Source: Chloroflexota bacterium
Lineage (GTDB): Bacteria; Chloroflexota; Anaerolineae; Anaerolineales; VGOW01
DNA length: 61,277 bases
Assembly: GCA_016197225.1 (NCBI GenBank)
Contig: JACPWC010000102.1
Location: 1-61,277, forward strand
Direction: 5' to 3'
Position numbers and translations under genes: made by a program. This document shows positions 25,053 through 32,309 of the stretch, piece by piece. The notes beneath the pieces were generated by a model. It did not search any database and had not been told where the DNA came from. It saw only the letters and a list, made by a program, of their open reading frames with translations. Position 1 is the stretch's first letter, and the number at the start of each line of letters is the position of its first letter.

Positions 25053-25127
25053 ATGTTCAAATTCAGTTCGACGTTCTCGATGTTGATGTGTGGCCGACCG
25101 TGTCGGTCGGGCGGCGGGGCCGCCTGA
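25053..25127 (+). CDS. Putative leaderless leader peptide
   Basis: A 24-codon frame, MFKFSSTFSMLMCGRPCRSG then GGAA and stop, begins only 6 nt after a -10 box and has no ribosome site, so it would be translated leaderlessly. It contains Met at 1, 10 and 12 and Cys at 13 and 17. Its second half overlaps two mutually exclusive RNA stems. It lies upstream of metG, which makes a methionine- or translation-sensing leader thinkable, but this is inference. Confidence 0.35.
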   Translation: MFKFSSTFSMLMCGRPCRSGGGAA

Positions 25128-25173
25128 CCGTGATGGGTCGCGCACGCGCGCGATTTCCCTGTAACACCAAGAA

Positions 25174-25197
25174 CTGCCAGCCTCGGCTGGCGGTTTT
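25174..25197 (+). terminator. Intrinsic terminator of the leader RNA
   Basis: An 8-bp stem (25174-25181 with 25186-25193, one G-U pair) with a CTCG loop is followed by TTTTGTTT. It ends the small transcript before metG. Confidence 0.65.
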
Positions 25198-25202
25198 GTT
25201 TA

Positions 25203-25272
25203 ATCCGCAGATTTTCGCAGACGCTTCGCGCGCAGATAAAAATGATCTGCGGAAATCTGCGTAATCTGCGGA
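25203..25272. repeat. CGCAGATT-type intergenic repeat
   Basis: ATCCGCAGATT at the left end and AATCTGCGGAT at the right end form an inverted repeat, with further GATCTGCGGAAATCTGCG copies inside. It lies directly before the metG promoter. Confidence 0.6.
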
Positions 25273-25278
25273 TATAAT
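25273..25278 (+). promoter_or_regulatory. -10 box of metG
   Basis: TATAAT at 25273-25278 lies 23 nt before the metG ATG, with AGGAGA in between, so metG can be transcribed independently of the upstream RNA. The -35 region falls in the CGCAGATT repeat and is weak. Confidence 0.45.
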
Positions 25279-25301
25279 CTCAAGCTGTTGAGGAGACTGA
25301 C

Positions 25302-27071
25302 ATGACCGAAAACATTCTCGTTTCCGTAGCCTGGCCTTACGCCAACGCCGACATTCACGTGGGCAACATCACCGGTGCTTACCTGCCCGCCGACGTGTTC
25401 GCCCGCTACCATCGCCTCAAGGGCAACCGGGTGCTGATGGTCTCCGGCACCGACGCACATGGCACGCCCATCACCGTCCGGGCGGATGCCGAGGGCGTGT
25501 CGGCGCAGGAAATTTACGAACGCTACCATCGCCGCTTTCTCGATCTGTTCGTCAAGTTCGGGCTGGCCTACGATCTGTTCACCACCACCCACACCGAGAA
25601 TCACTTCAAGGTGTCGCAGGACATCTTTCTGGCGCTCAAAGAGAACGGCTACCTTTACACTCAGAAGGAACAGCAGTGGTACGAGCCGGGCAAGGGCCGC
25701 TTCCTGCCCGACCGTTACGTGGAAGGCGAGTGCTACATTTGCCACTTCCCCAACGCGCGCGGCGACCAGTGCGACAACTGCGGCAACCTGCTCGACTCGG
25801 TTCAACTGATCAATCCACGCGCCAAAGATGGCGGCCAGCTTGAACTGCGTGAGACTGAGCATTTCTATCTCGATCTCGGCAAGCTCGCGCCCGCGTTAAG
25901 CCGCTACCTCAATGACGGCAAGGAGCACTGGCGGCCCAACGTCATCAACCGCTCGCGGCAGGACGTGGCCGACCTGCATGGCCGGGCCATCACTCGCGAT
26001 CTCGATTGGGGCATTCCGGTTCCAATAGATAATTGGAGTGGGAAGTGTCTCTACGTGTGGTTTGAGGCCGTTATTGGTTATTTCTCGGCTTCGATTGAAT
26101 GGTCGAGCAACAACGGCAAGCCTGAAGCATGGAAAGATTGGTGGTACGACAAGGCGGCAAAAACATATTACTTCATCGGCAAGGACAACATCCCCTTTCA
26201 CGCCGTCATCTGGCCGGCGCAACTCATCGGGGCCAACCGCCTCTACGAAACCGACCCGGCCAAAACCCTCAACCTTCCCTACGACGTTCCGGCCAACGAA
26301 TTCTTGAACCTTGAGGGGCAAAAGATTTCGGGTAGCCGCAACTGGGCGGTGTGGGGCCTGGACTCTGCCGAACGCTACGACCCGGACGCTCTGCGCTACT
26401 ACCTGCTGGCCAACATGCCAGAGTCCAAAGACGCCGACTGGTCGTGGAGCGAGTTTGTGGCTCGCAACAACAACGAACTGGTGGCCACGTGGGGCAACCT
26501 GGCGAATCGCGTCCTGTCGTTTGCTTACAAGAACTTCGAGGCCGAAGTGCCCGACCCCGGCCCGCTTCGCCCCGAAGATCGCGAGTTGATTGCCAGCATC
26601 AACGCCGGTTTTGAAAGTGTTGGCGCGTTGCTCGACGCGGTGAAACTGCGGGCGGCGCTGGCTGAAGCTTTGCGCCTGGCGAGCGAAGTCAACCGCTACC
26701 TTGACGTTCGAGCGCCCTGGAGCGAGATCAAAGCCGACCGGCCCGCGGCGGCCAAAACTGTGTACACCGCTCTCAAAGCCATCGACTCGCTCAAAGTCAT
26801 CTTTGCGCCGTTCCTGCCGTTCTCGTCGGAGCAACTGCACAGCTACTTCGGCTATCCCGGCGCGCTCTTCGGAACACAAAAGATAGTGACTTACGAAGAG
26901 CCGTCTCGCGCTCACGAAGCGCTGACTTACGATCCGGCCGGCGCTGTGGGCAAATGGCAACCGAGCGAACTCAGGCCGCATCAAGTCTTGCGCCCGCCCG
27001 CGCCGCTGTTCAAGAAGCTGGAGGAGAAGGTGGCAGAGGAGGAAGTGGCGAGGTTGCATGGCAATACTTAA
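25302..27071 (+). CDS. metG: Methionyl-tRNA synthetase
   Basis: The 589-residue class I synthetase charges tRNA(Met). The HIGH motif appears as HVGN (19-22), the zinc knuckle as CYIC plus CDNC (about 145-163), and the KMSKS loop as KISGSRN (about residue 341). The anticodon-binding helical domain follows (LANRVLSFAYKNF onward). There is no C-terminal EMAP/Trbp111 tRNA-binding domain, so it is the short monomeric form. A ribosome site GAGGAG precedes the ATG. Its last 14 bp overlap the next gene. Confidence 0.96.
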   Translation: MTENILVSVAWPYANADIHVGNITGAYLPADVFARYHRLKGNRVLMVSGTDAHGTPITVRADAEGVSAQEIYERYHRRFLDLFVKFGLAYDLFTTTHTENHFKVSQDIFLALKENGYLYTQKEQQWYEPGKGRFLPDRYVEGECYICHFPNARGDQCDNCGNLLDSVQLINPRAKDGGQLELRETEHFYLDLGKLAPALSRYLNDGKEHWRPNVINRSRQDVADLHGRAITRDLDWGIPVPIDNWSGKCLYVWFEAVIGYFSASIEWSSNNGKPEAWKDWWYDKAAKTYYFIGKDNIPFHAVIWPAQLIGANRLYETDPAKTLNLPYDVPANEFLNLEGQKISGSRNWAVWGLDSAERYDPDALRYYLLANMPESKDADWSWSEFVARNNNELVATWGNLANRVLSFAYKNFEAEVPDPGPLRPEDRELIASINAGFESVGALLDAVKLRAALAEALRLASEVNRYLDVRAPWSEIKADRPAAAKTVYTALKAIDSLKVIFAPFLPFSSEQLHSYFGYPGALFGTQKIVTYEEPSRAHEALTYDPAGAVGKWQPSELRPHQVLRPPAPLFKKLEEKVAEEEVARLHGNT

Positions 27072-28488
27072 ACAGGGAGACAAGGAGACAAGGAGACAAG
27101 GAGACGGGTTTCTCCTTGTCTCCCCTTCTCCCCTTCTCCTTGTCTCGCTTATCATCGCCGCCTACCTTGCCATCGGCTTCCAGTACGCCCTCCTCACCCC
27201 TGCCTGGCAAGTGCCAGACGAACCGGCGCACTACAACTATGTTCGCACCATCGCCGAGCACGGCGCTCTGCCGGTGCTGAACGTCGGCGATTACGATCAG
27301 ACTTATCTTTCCCAGCTGACCTCACAAGGCTTCCCGCCCGAACTTTCGGTAGACTCGGTTGACTACGAGTCGTGGCAACCGCCTCTGTATTATTTGCTTG
27401 CCTCTCCAATCTTCCTTTTGTTTGATGGGGCGCTCTTGCCTCTGCGCGTGTTTTCATTATTACTCGGCGCGGGCGTCATCGTCTTTGCCTTTCTTGCCGT
27501 GCGCGAAGCAGTGGGGGTGACTGTAGGGGCGACTCATGAGTCGCCCTTGCCCCTGCTGGCCGCCGGGTTCATCGCCTTCATCCCGCAACACGTTGCCATG
27601 ATGGCGGGTGTGAACAACGACAGCCTCTCCGAACTGCTGATTGCGATTGGCTTATGGCTAATCTTGAGAATCAATCGCCAAATTTGGGATTTGGGATTTG
27701 GGATTTTGGGATTTGTGATTGGCCTGGCCTTCATCACCAAATCACAGGCTTACGTGCTTGCGCCGGTGGCAGGGCTGATGCTGTTGCTGGCCTGGCGGCG
27801 CAATCTCCAATTACCAATAACTAATAACCAATTACGCTCACTATCCACTCGGCTCGTCGTCGTCTTTATCCCCGCCCTCCTCATCGGCTCGCTGATGTGG
27901 TGGCGCAACATCACTGTCTACGGCTGGCCCGATTTCATGGCCGCCTCCCGCCACAACCTGGTTGTCGCCGACCAGCCACGCACAAGCCAGTGGGTAGCCG
28001 AGTTCGGCTCAACCGAAGTAATGCGCCGCTTCTTTCAAACCACTTTCCAAAGCTTCTGGGGCCAGTTTGGCTGGATGGGGGTGGTGATGGATGGGCGGGT
28101 TTATACAGTGTTGCTGGTTTACACGTTGTTGTTGATTGGGGGATTGGTTATTGGTTATTGGAGAAATAGAGGATTAGAGAATTCTCCACGCGAAGCGTCC
28201 AATTCTCTAATCTCTAATTACTATTTACTAATTACTTCCGGCCTCCTCACCCTCGGCCTCTATCTTTACTACAACCTCTCCTACGTCCAGCACCAGGGCC
28301 GCTACCTCTTCCCGGCGCTGATTCCGCTTGGGCTGGCGGCGGCGGTGGGGCTAAGTGGCTGGGGCGGGATATTGAGTCGGCTGACCCGGCGAGACATGAG
28401 TTGGGTCGTTGGGGCAGTCGCCCTGATCGCGATGGCCGCGTTAGATGTGTTCGCCTTGTATCGCTTTATCGTCCCCGCCCTTCGTTGA
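27058..28488 (+). CDS. DUF2142-like multi-spanning membrane protein with repeat-derived segments
   Basis: The 476-residue product has about ten membrane helices and an early periplasmic-loop signature, PAWQVPDEPAHYNYVRTI, then WQPPLYYLLASP, which fits the DUF2142/GT39-like polytopic glycosyltransferase group. The paired acidic residues of DEP are the likely catalytic or substrate-binding site. At five places the coding sequence is made of dispersed repeat DNA: residues about 7-30, 157-163, 205-221, 248-261 and 368-393, mostly in loops between helices. It overlaps metG by 14 bp. Glycolipid substrate unknown. Confidence 0.75.
   Translation: MAILKQGDKETRRQGDGFLLVSPSPLLLVSLIIAAYLAIGFQYALLTPAWQVPDEPAHYNYVRTIAEHGALPVLNVGDYDQTYLSQLTSQGFPPELSVDSVDYESWQPPLYYLLASPIFLLFDGALLPLRVFSLLLGAGVIVFAFLAVREAVGVTVGATHESPLPLLAAGFIAFIPQHVAMMAGVNNDSLSELLIAIGLWLILRINRQIWDLGFGILGFVIGLAFITKSQAYVLAPVAGLMLLLAWRRNLQLPITNNQLRSLSTRLVVVFIPALLIGSLMWWRNITVYGWPDFMAASRHNLVVADQPRTSQWVAEFGSTEVMRRFFQTTFQSFWGQFGWMGVVMDGRVYTVLLVYTLLLIGGLVIGYWRNRGLENSPREASNSLISNYYLLITSGLLTLGLYLYYNLSYVQHQGRYLFPALIPLGLAAAVGLSGWGGILSRLTRRDMSWVVGAVALIAMAALDVFALYRFIVPALR
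27075..27146. repeat. GGAGACAA tandem/inverted repeat at the DUF2142 gene start
   Basis: An 8-bp unit GGAGACAA is repeated almost four times (27076-27105) and is followed by its inverse TCTCCTTGTCTCC with CCTTCTCC copies to 27146. It is translated as codons 7-30 of the gene. Confidence 0.75.
27527..27546. repeat. 20-bp palindrome inside the DUF2142 gene
   Basis: GGGCGACTCATGAGTCGCCC is a perfect palindrome translated as GATHESPL. It differs from the copA palindrome (GGGCAATTCATGAATTGCCC) only at symmetric positions, so both are one family. Confidence 0.8.
27671..27720. repeat. TTTGGGA tandem repeat inside the DUF2142 gene
   Basis: ATTTGGG/ATTTGGGATTT units are repeated in tandem and encode the IWDLGFGILGFVIG segment. 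Sequence of this type (GGATTGGGGATT) also appears in the intergenic repeat at 41926-41987. Confidence 0.55.
27801..27838. repeat. AATAACCAATTAC repeat inside the DUF2142 gene
   Basis: CCAATTACCAATAACTAATAACCAATTACG is the same kind of sequence as the copA insert at 9533-9583 and intergenic copies. It encodes LQLPITNNQL, and the copA copy encodes the near-identical QPITNNQLL. Confidence 0.7.
28159..28235. repeat. AATTCTCTAATC repeat inside the DUF2142 gene
   Basis: GAGGATTAGAGAATTC and GAATT/CAATTCTCTAATCTC arms flank ACGCGAAGCGT, followed by TAATTACTATTTACTAATTAC. It is translated as a polar loop, RNRGLENSPREASNSLISNY, between two membrane helices. Related repeats are at 16547 and 18203. Confidence 0.65.
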
Positions 28489-28494
28489 GCATTC

Positions 28495-29043
28495 TCACCT
28501 GATCGTCGAATTGTTGTGGAACCAGTTGTAAGCAAAATAGCCCGAGGTGCTCTGTAACCGGATTGCGATCTGCGCCGCGCCGCGCAAGTTGGCAGGGATG
28601 TTGTAGGTTGCCGTGAACGAACCGCCAGCGCCAGAGTCGGTGGTGGTCACCTTCGTGCCGTTCACGCCGTGTGTGCCAATCGGCCCCATCAACACATCGA
28701 ACTTCTGGTTGGCCGGGAAGTTGGACGTTTGAATGGTGATCGTTTGATCGCGCACGACGCCGGTGATGGTGAATGTGGGGATGACGGTCGGGGACGGGGA
28801 GATGACCGGCGACGTGGTCTTGGCCGGGATGCACAGCACCTGGCCGCCTTTGATTTTATTGCCGTCTGCCAGGTTGTTGGCCTTCGCAATGTCGGGCCAG
28901 CTCACACCGTACTTCAGGCCGATGCGAAACAAGTTCTCGCCAAGTTTTACGGTGTGCTGTGTGGCGCAGGTTTGCGCGGAGACAGGGAGAGCCAATGATG
29001 CCAGCAGGCTCAGAGCGAGGATAACGGAGGCCAGGGATTTCAT
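28495..29043 (-). CDS. Secreted single-LysM protein
   Basis: The 182-residue product has a signal peptide (core LASVILALSLLASLALPVSA) and one LysM domain (about 31-72; HTVKLGENLFRIGLKYGV and GGQVLCIP). After a short SPSPT linker it has a beta-rich domain with TITIQTSNFPANQKFDVLMG and AAQIAIRLQS, resembling small Ig-like domains of Chloroflexota LysM proteins. It is expected to bind peptidoglycan or glycans outside the cell. Convergent with the DUF2142 gene, 6 bp apart. Confidence 0.85.
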   Translation of the reverse strand: MKSLASVILALSLLASLALPVSAQTCATQHTVKLGENLFRIGLKYGVSWPDIAKANNLADGNKIKGGQVLCIPAKTTSPVISPSPTVIPTFTITGVVRDQTITIQTSNFPANQKFDVLMGPIGTHGVNGTKVTTTDSGAGGSFTATYNIPANLRGAAQIAIRLQSTSGYFAYNWFHNNSTIR

Positions 29044-29112
29044 AACTCCTCCTTGCCGCTCTCTTGCTTCAAGGGAACGGCCTAATGCCTGACCGATGTT
29101 GGTTGGAGTATA

Positions 29113-29604
29113 TCACTCGCCGCTTGTTCCCTGCAAATAGTCCCAAACCATCCTCAACGCCGCCTCAGCTGACTCGGCTTTATTCCCCTCCCGATCCTTG
29201 CCCCAGATAAATTGTTGCGCCGTTTCGCCCTCGCGGGTGCTGAGAGCGATCCAGGTCAGGCCGACCGGTTTGTTGGGCAGGCCGCCGCCCGGCCCGGCAA
29301 TGCCGGTGACGGCCACGGCAATGTCGGCGCTGAAGATGCGCCGCGCACCGCGAGCCATTTCAATCGCCGTCTCTTTGCTCACCGCGCCGTGATCGTAAAG
29401 CGTGGCGTGATGCACGCCGAGCAAATGCTCTTTGGCGTCGTAGGCATAGGCCACCACGCCGCCGAGAAAGTAGGTTGAACTGCCGGGGACGTTGGTAAGG
29501 CGGTGGGCGATCAGGCCGCCGGTGCAGGATTCGGCGGCGGCCAGGGTGAGTTTGCGTTCGGCGAGGAGGGCGCCAATTTGGGCTTCGAGTGAGGGTTCAG
29601 GCAT
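29113..29604 (-). CDS. pncC: Nicotinamide-nucleotide amidohydrolase, CinA C-terminal type
   Basis: The 163-residue product is the stand-alone CinA C-terminal domain. Signature parts are AAAESCTGGLIAHRLTNVPGSS with the catalytic Ser, VVAYAYDAKEHLLGV, GAVSKETAIEMARGA and VTGIAGPGGG. PncC removes the amide of NMN to give nicotinic acid mononucleotide, recycling pyridine nucleotides. The N-terminal CinA (ADP-ribose hydrolase) domain is absent, as in E. coli PncC/YgaD. It is divergent from the vapBC module. Confidence 0.92.
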   Translation of the reverse strand: MPEPSLEAQIGALLAERKLTLAAAESCTGGLIAHRLTNVPGSSTYFLGGVVAYAYDAKEHLLGVHHATLYDHGAVSKETAIEMARGARRIFSADIAVAVTGIAGPGGGLPNKPVGLTWIALSTREGETAQQFIWGKDREGNKAESAEAALRMVWDYLQGTSGE

Positions 29605-29626
29605 GTAGCCGATTATAACGTGTACT

Positions 29627-29641
29627 CACAACGGTTGAAAT
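29627..29641. repeat. 15-bp direct repeat left of vapBC
   Basis: CACAACGGTTGAAAT occurs here and again at 30337-30351, flanking the toxin-antitoxin pair 710 bp apart. Both copies are preceded by CTC/CTCC and followed two bases later by TAG. Confidence 0.75.
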
Positions 29642-29674
29642 TGTAGTAAACTGACTTTGCTGGAGGATAAGACC

Positions 29675-29929
29675 ATGGTAGCCGTAAAATTACGAGGGAA
29701 AGTAACGACAAACAAGCAATTGATTGTCAAACTGCCTAAAGACATTGCGCCCGGCGAGGTGGAAGTCATTTTGCTCCACGAGCCATCTGCCAAAGTTCAA
29801 ACCCGCCGCGCGAGGCGCAAAACACACCCGGCTTTCGGTATGTGGGCTAAGCGGAAGGACATCACCGATTCCGGAGACTATGCGGCTCAGTTGAGACGTA
29901 AAGTGGAGAGGCGAGAGGATGGCCGCTGA
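29675..29929 (+). CDS. VapB-like antitoxin
   Basis: The 84-residue product begins with a small beta-rich DNA-binding-like segment (VAVKLRGKVTTNKQLIVKLP) and ends in a basic, charged tail with HPAFGMWAKRKDITDSGDYAAQLRRK. The FGMWA-x-R-x-D-x-x-D element followed by a helix is the usual toxin-binding end of VapB antitoxins. The ATG at 29675 has GGAGG 8 nt upstream. Its stop overlaps the start of the PIN-domain frame by 11 bp, the usual vapBC coupling. The partner toxin is interrupted by a stop codon, so this antitoxin may have outlived its toxin. Confidence 0.75.
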   Translation: MVAVKLRGKVTTNKQLIVKLPKDIAPGEVEVILLHEPSAKVQTRRARRKTHPAFGMWAKRKDITDSGDYAAQLRRKVERREDGR

Positions 29930-30311
29930 GTTAGAGTGGCTGTTAGACACTTCGATTTTGATTGACATCCTGCGCGGCTACAAGCCAGCCCAGGACTGGA
30001 TCGACTCGCTATCGGATGACGCTCGCTGAGTTTCGGTGATCACTTCCGCCGAGTTGTTGGCTGGCTGCCGCAACCAAAGCGAACAGCGGCGAGTGGAACG
30101 CGAATTGGCTTTATACTCAATGCTCTGGATTGACGAAGAAATCTCAAAAACGGCTCTTGGTCTTTATCGCCAGTTCCACCTGAGTCATGGCGCGGGTTTC
30201 TTCGATTGCCTCATCGCCGCCACTGCTCAAGTGCATGGGTTGCAACTGGCAACTCTCAACACCAGACATTTTGCGCCTTTCCCGAATATTGAACCTCGGC
30301 GGCCTTACTGA
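29919..30311 (+). pseudogene. VapC-like PIN-domain toxin with an in-frame stop
   Basis: From ATG 29919 the frame reads MAAELEWLLDTSILIDILRG and stops at TGA 30027-30029 (codon 37). It continues in the same frame with SVITSAELLAGCRNQ, FFDCLIAATAQVHG and LATLNTRHF to 30311. Together these give a full PIN domain with the acidic residues in LLDTS, AELL and FDC, so a single nonsense change splits it. A GTG at 30036 could restart the C-terminal part, but that would lack the first catalytic Asp. The ribonuclease is therefore probably inactive, unless the stop is a sequencing error. Confidence 0.8.
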
Positions 30312-30336
30312 CCGAGGCAGTGGTTGCAATCATCTC

Positions 30337-30351
30337 CACAACGGTTGAAAT
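30337..30351. repeat. 15-bp direct repeat right of vapBC
   Basis: Second copy of CACAACGGTTGAAAT, 26 bp after the toxin stop. See the copy at 29627-29641. Confidence 0.75.
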
Positions 30352-30382
30352 GATAGGGTGAAATCTGCCAAAAGTAAACCTT

Positions 30383-30411
30383 TTGACAGTCCTCCCACCC
30401 TGTGCTAAACT
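30383..30411 (+). promoter_or_regulatory. Promoter of the RNase J gene
   Basis: TTGACA (30383-30388), a 17-bp spacer and TAAACT (30406-30411) make a near-consensus sigma-70 promoter. It gives a leader of about 205 nt before the RNase J ATG at 30623. Confidence 0.75.
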
Positions 30412-30440
30412 CTCCAGCGTCTGATTACGTTTCGCAGACG

Positions 30441-30497
30441 ATGATTTTGCAAACCTACTACCAACACCTGCGCAAGGTGTTGAAGTTTCAGTTGTAA
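30441..30497 (+). CDS. Putative leader peptide of the RNase J transcript
   Basis: An 18-codon frame, MILQTYYQHLRKVLKFQL, starts directly after a CGTCTG/CAGACG stem (30418-30423 with 30435-30440). It contains a perfect 8-bp hairpin, CAACACCT (30462-30469) with AGGTGTTG (30475-30482). No Shine-Dalgarno is evident. A terminator-like hairpin follows at 30526, so the frame may be a translated sensor, but translation is unproven. Confidence 0.3.
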   Translation: MILQTYYQHLRKVLKFQL

Positions 30498-30525
30498 ATA
30501 GTTGTCAGCACTCATAAAACATTCT

Positions 30526-30564
30526 AGCCTCGGCGGAGTCAGACTCTACCGGGGCTTCGCTTTT
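30526..30564 (+). terminator. Terminator-like hairpin in the RNase J leader
   Basis: AGCCTCGG (30526-30533) pairs with CCGGGGCT (30549-30556) and an inner GAGTC/GACTC stem (30536-30540 with 30542-30546) extends it. TCGCTTTT follows. It lies between promoter and gene, so it could attenuate RNase J expression. Confidence 0.55.
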
Positions 30565-30567
30565 AGA

Positions 30568-30602
30568 AAGACCTGTGAGGTTTTCAAAACCTCACAGGTC
30601 TT
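30568..30602. repeat. 35-bp palindromic repeat before RNase J
   Basis: AAGACCTGTGAGGTTTT, one C, and its exact inverse form a 17-bp-arm palindrome. It is the same family as the repeat at 8619-8660 and ends 9 nt before the RNase J ribosome site. Confidence 0.8.
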
Positions 30603-30622
30603 GCCAGATACAGGAGAAACAT

Positions 30623-32263
30623 ATGGCAAATAAATTACGAATTATCCCCATCGGGGGACTCGGGGAAGTGGGCAAGAACATGATGGTGTTCGAGTACGGG
30701 CGCAACGCCCTGATCGTGGACACCGGCCTCATGTTCCCCGAAAACGACATGCTGGGGATTGACTACATCATCCCCGACTACTCATACTTGCGCGACAAGG
30801 CCGACATCATTCGCGGCATCATCATCACTCACGGCCACGAGGATCACACCGGCGCCATCAAGCACGTCATCGAAGAACTGAACGCGCCGATCTATGCCAC
30901 GCCGCTCACCCGCGGCCTGCTGGAAGTGAAACTGCGCGACGCGAAGTTGCTGGACAAGGCAACGCTCAACACCGTGCAGGCCGGCGACACCGTCACCATC
31001 GGCCCGTTCACCGTCGAGTTCTTCCACGTTTGCCACAGCATCCCCGACTGCGTCGGCCTGGGCATCACCACGCCGGTCGGCCTCGTCGTCCACTCTGGCG
31101 ACTACAAGATCGATCACACCCCGGTGGACGGCTGGGTAACCGACTTCTCGAAGCTGGGCGAGTTTGCCAGCCGGGGCGTGCTGGCCCTGCTCTCGGACTC
31201 GACCAACGCCGCCAAGCCCGGTTGGACTCCATCAGAGGCGGTGATTGATGGCGCGCTCGACAAGGTCTTGCGCGACGCGCCGGGCCGGGTCATCATTGCC
31301 ACGTTTGCCTCGCTCATCTCGCGCATCCAGCAGGTGGTGAACGCCTGTGTGCGCAACGACCGCAAGATGACGCTCGTCGGCACCTCGATGGTCGAGAACG
31401 CAAAAATGGCCCAGAAGCTCGGCTACCTTGAAGCCCCTGACGGTTTGTTGATCTCGATGGATCAGGCCTTAAACATGGCCGACGACAAGGTGGTGATCAT
31501 GACCACCGGCTCCCAGGGCGAGCCGTCATCCATTTTGGGCCGCCTCTCGGTAGGCCGCAACCGGCAGTTCGACTTGAAAGAGGGCGACACGGTGGTGATC
31601 TCGGCCCACCCGATTCCGGGCAACGAAGAGATGGTGTCCCGGACGATCAACCGTCTCTTCCAACGCGGGGCCAACGTGATCTACGACCCCATCCTGCCCG
31701 TCCACGTTTCCGGCCACGCCAGTTCCGAAGAACAGAAGCTGTTCATCAACCTGGTGCGGCCCAAGTTCTTCGTGCCCATTCACGGCGAACTGCGCCAACT
31801 GCACCAGCACGCGGCCCTGGCCCGCGAGGTCGGTATTCCTGATGAAAACATCGCCGTGATCGAAAATGGAACCGTCGTCGAGTTCGCCGAAGACGCGATG
31901 AATATTGGCGAGCGCGTGCCGGGCGGCTACGTTTACGTGGACGGCACCGGCGTGGGCGACATCGGCCCCGAAGTGATGCGCGAGCGCGAGAACCTGGCCC
32001 GCGATGGCTTCGTGGTCGTCAATCTGCTGGTGGATCGCAAGACCCGCAAGCTGGTGGAGAAACCGCTCATTCTCTCGAAAGGCTTTGTCTTCGTGCGCGA
32101 CTCGGAAGAGTTGTTTTCGATGGCGGCTAAGAAAGCCGAGGTGGCCGCTTTCAACGCCAACGGCGCCGGCATGGCTCGCTCGGTCGAAGAGCGCCTCTCG
32201 GAGTTCTTCTATTCAGAGATGAAACGCAGACCGATGGTGTTTGCGATTGTGAACGAGGTGTAA
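30623..32263 (+). CDS. rnj: Ribonuclease J
   Basis: The 546-residue product is a beta-CASP metallo-beta-lactamase RNase with 5'-exo and endonuclease activity on mRNA and rRNA. It starts RIIPIGGLGEVGKNMMVFEY, has the zinc motif ITHGHEDHTGA (about residue 70), HSGDYKID, an SDSTNA element, GNEEMVSRTINRLF and HVSGHAS with PKFFVPIHGE near 395. The length matches RnjA/RnjB of Firmicutes. The ATG at 30623 has AGGAG about 9 nt upstream. It has a long structured leader with its own promoter, suggesting post-transcriptional control. Confidence 0.96.
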   Translation: MANKLRIIPIGGLGEVGKNMMVFEYGRNALIVDTGLMFPENDMLGIDYIIPDYSYLRDKADIIRGIIITHGHEDHTGAIKHVIEELNAPIYATPLTRGLLEVKLRDAKLLDKATLNTVQAGDTVTIGPFTVEFFHVCHSIPDCVGLGITTPVGLVVHSGDYKIDHTPVDGWVTDFSKLGEFASRGVLALLSDSTNAAKPGWTPSEAVIDGALDKVLRDAPGRVIIATFASLISRIQQVVNACVRNDRKMTLVGTSMVENAKMAQKLGYLEAPDGLLISMDQALNMADDKVVIMTTGSQGEPSSILGRLSVGRNRQFDLKEGDTVVISAHPIPGNEEMVSRTINRLFQRGANVIYDPILPVHVSGHASSEEQKLFINLVRPKFFVPIHGELRQLHQHAALAREVGIPDENIAVIENGTVVEFAEDAMNIGERVPGGYVYVDGTGVGDIGPEVMRERENLARDGFVVVNLLVDRKTRKLVEKPLILSKGFVFVRDSEELFSMAAKKAEVAAFNANGAGMARSVEERLSEFFYSEMKRRPMVFAIVNEV

Positions 32264-32309
32264 TTCAGACTTCCGAAGTGGACAAGCACCAAAACTTCGG
32301 AAGTCTGAA
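32264..32309. repeat. CAGACTTCCGAAGT palindrome after RNase J
   Basis: TTCAGACTTCCGAAGT (32264-32279) and ACTTCGGAAGTCTGAA (32294-32309) are perfect 16-bp arms starting at the base after the stop codon. The same core is at 22413-22455. Confidence 0.8.

Larger units (their letters stand above)
25053..25200 (+). ncRNA. Structured leader or small RNA upstream of metG
   Basis: The transcript from 25053 can fold stem A (CCGACC 25094-25099 with GGTCGG 25105-25110) or stem B (25105-25115 with 25119-25129, 11 bp); both use 25105-25110, so they exclude each other. Stem C is TCGCGC-ACGC-GCGCGA (25138-25153). A terminator hairpin at 25174-25193 (around GCCAGC-CTCG-GCTGGC) is followed by TTTT. metG has a separate TATAAT downstream, so this may be an independent small RNA of about 150 nt. 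Confidence 0.4.

Noticed and set aside
24984-25301. T-box riboswitch before metG
   Set aside because: The conserved T-box sequence (AGGGTGGNACCGCG) is absent; the structure is of another kind.
27075-27105. CRISPR-like tandem repeat
   Set aside because: Units are 8 bp without spacers, so this is a simple tandem repeat.
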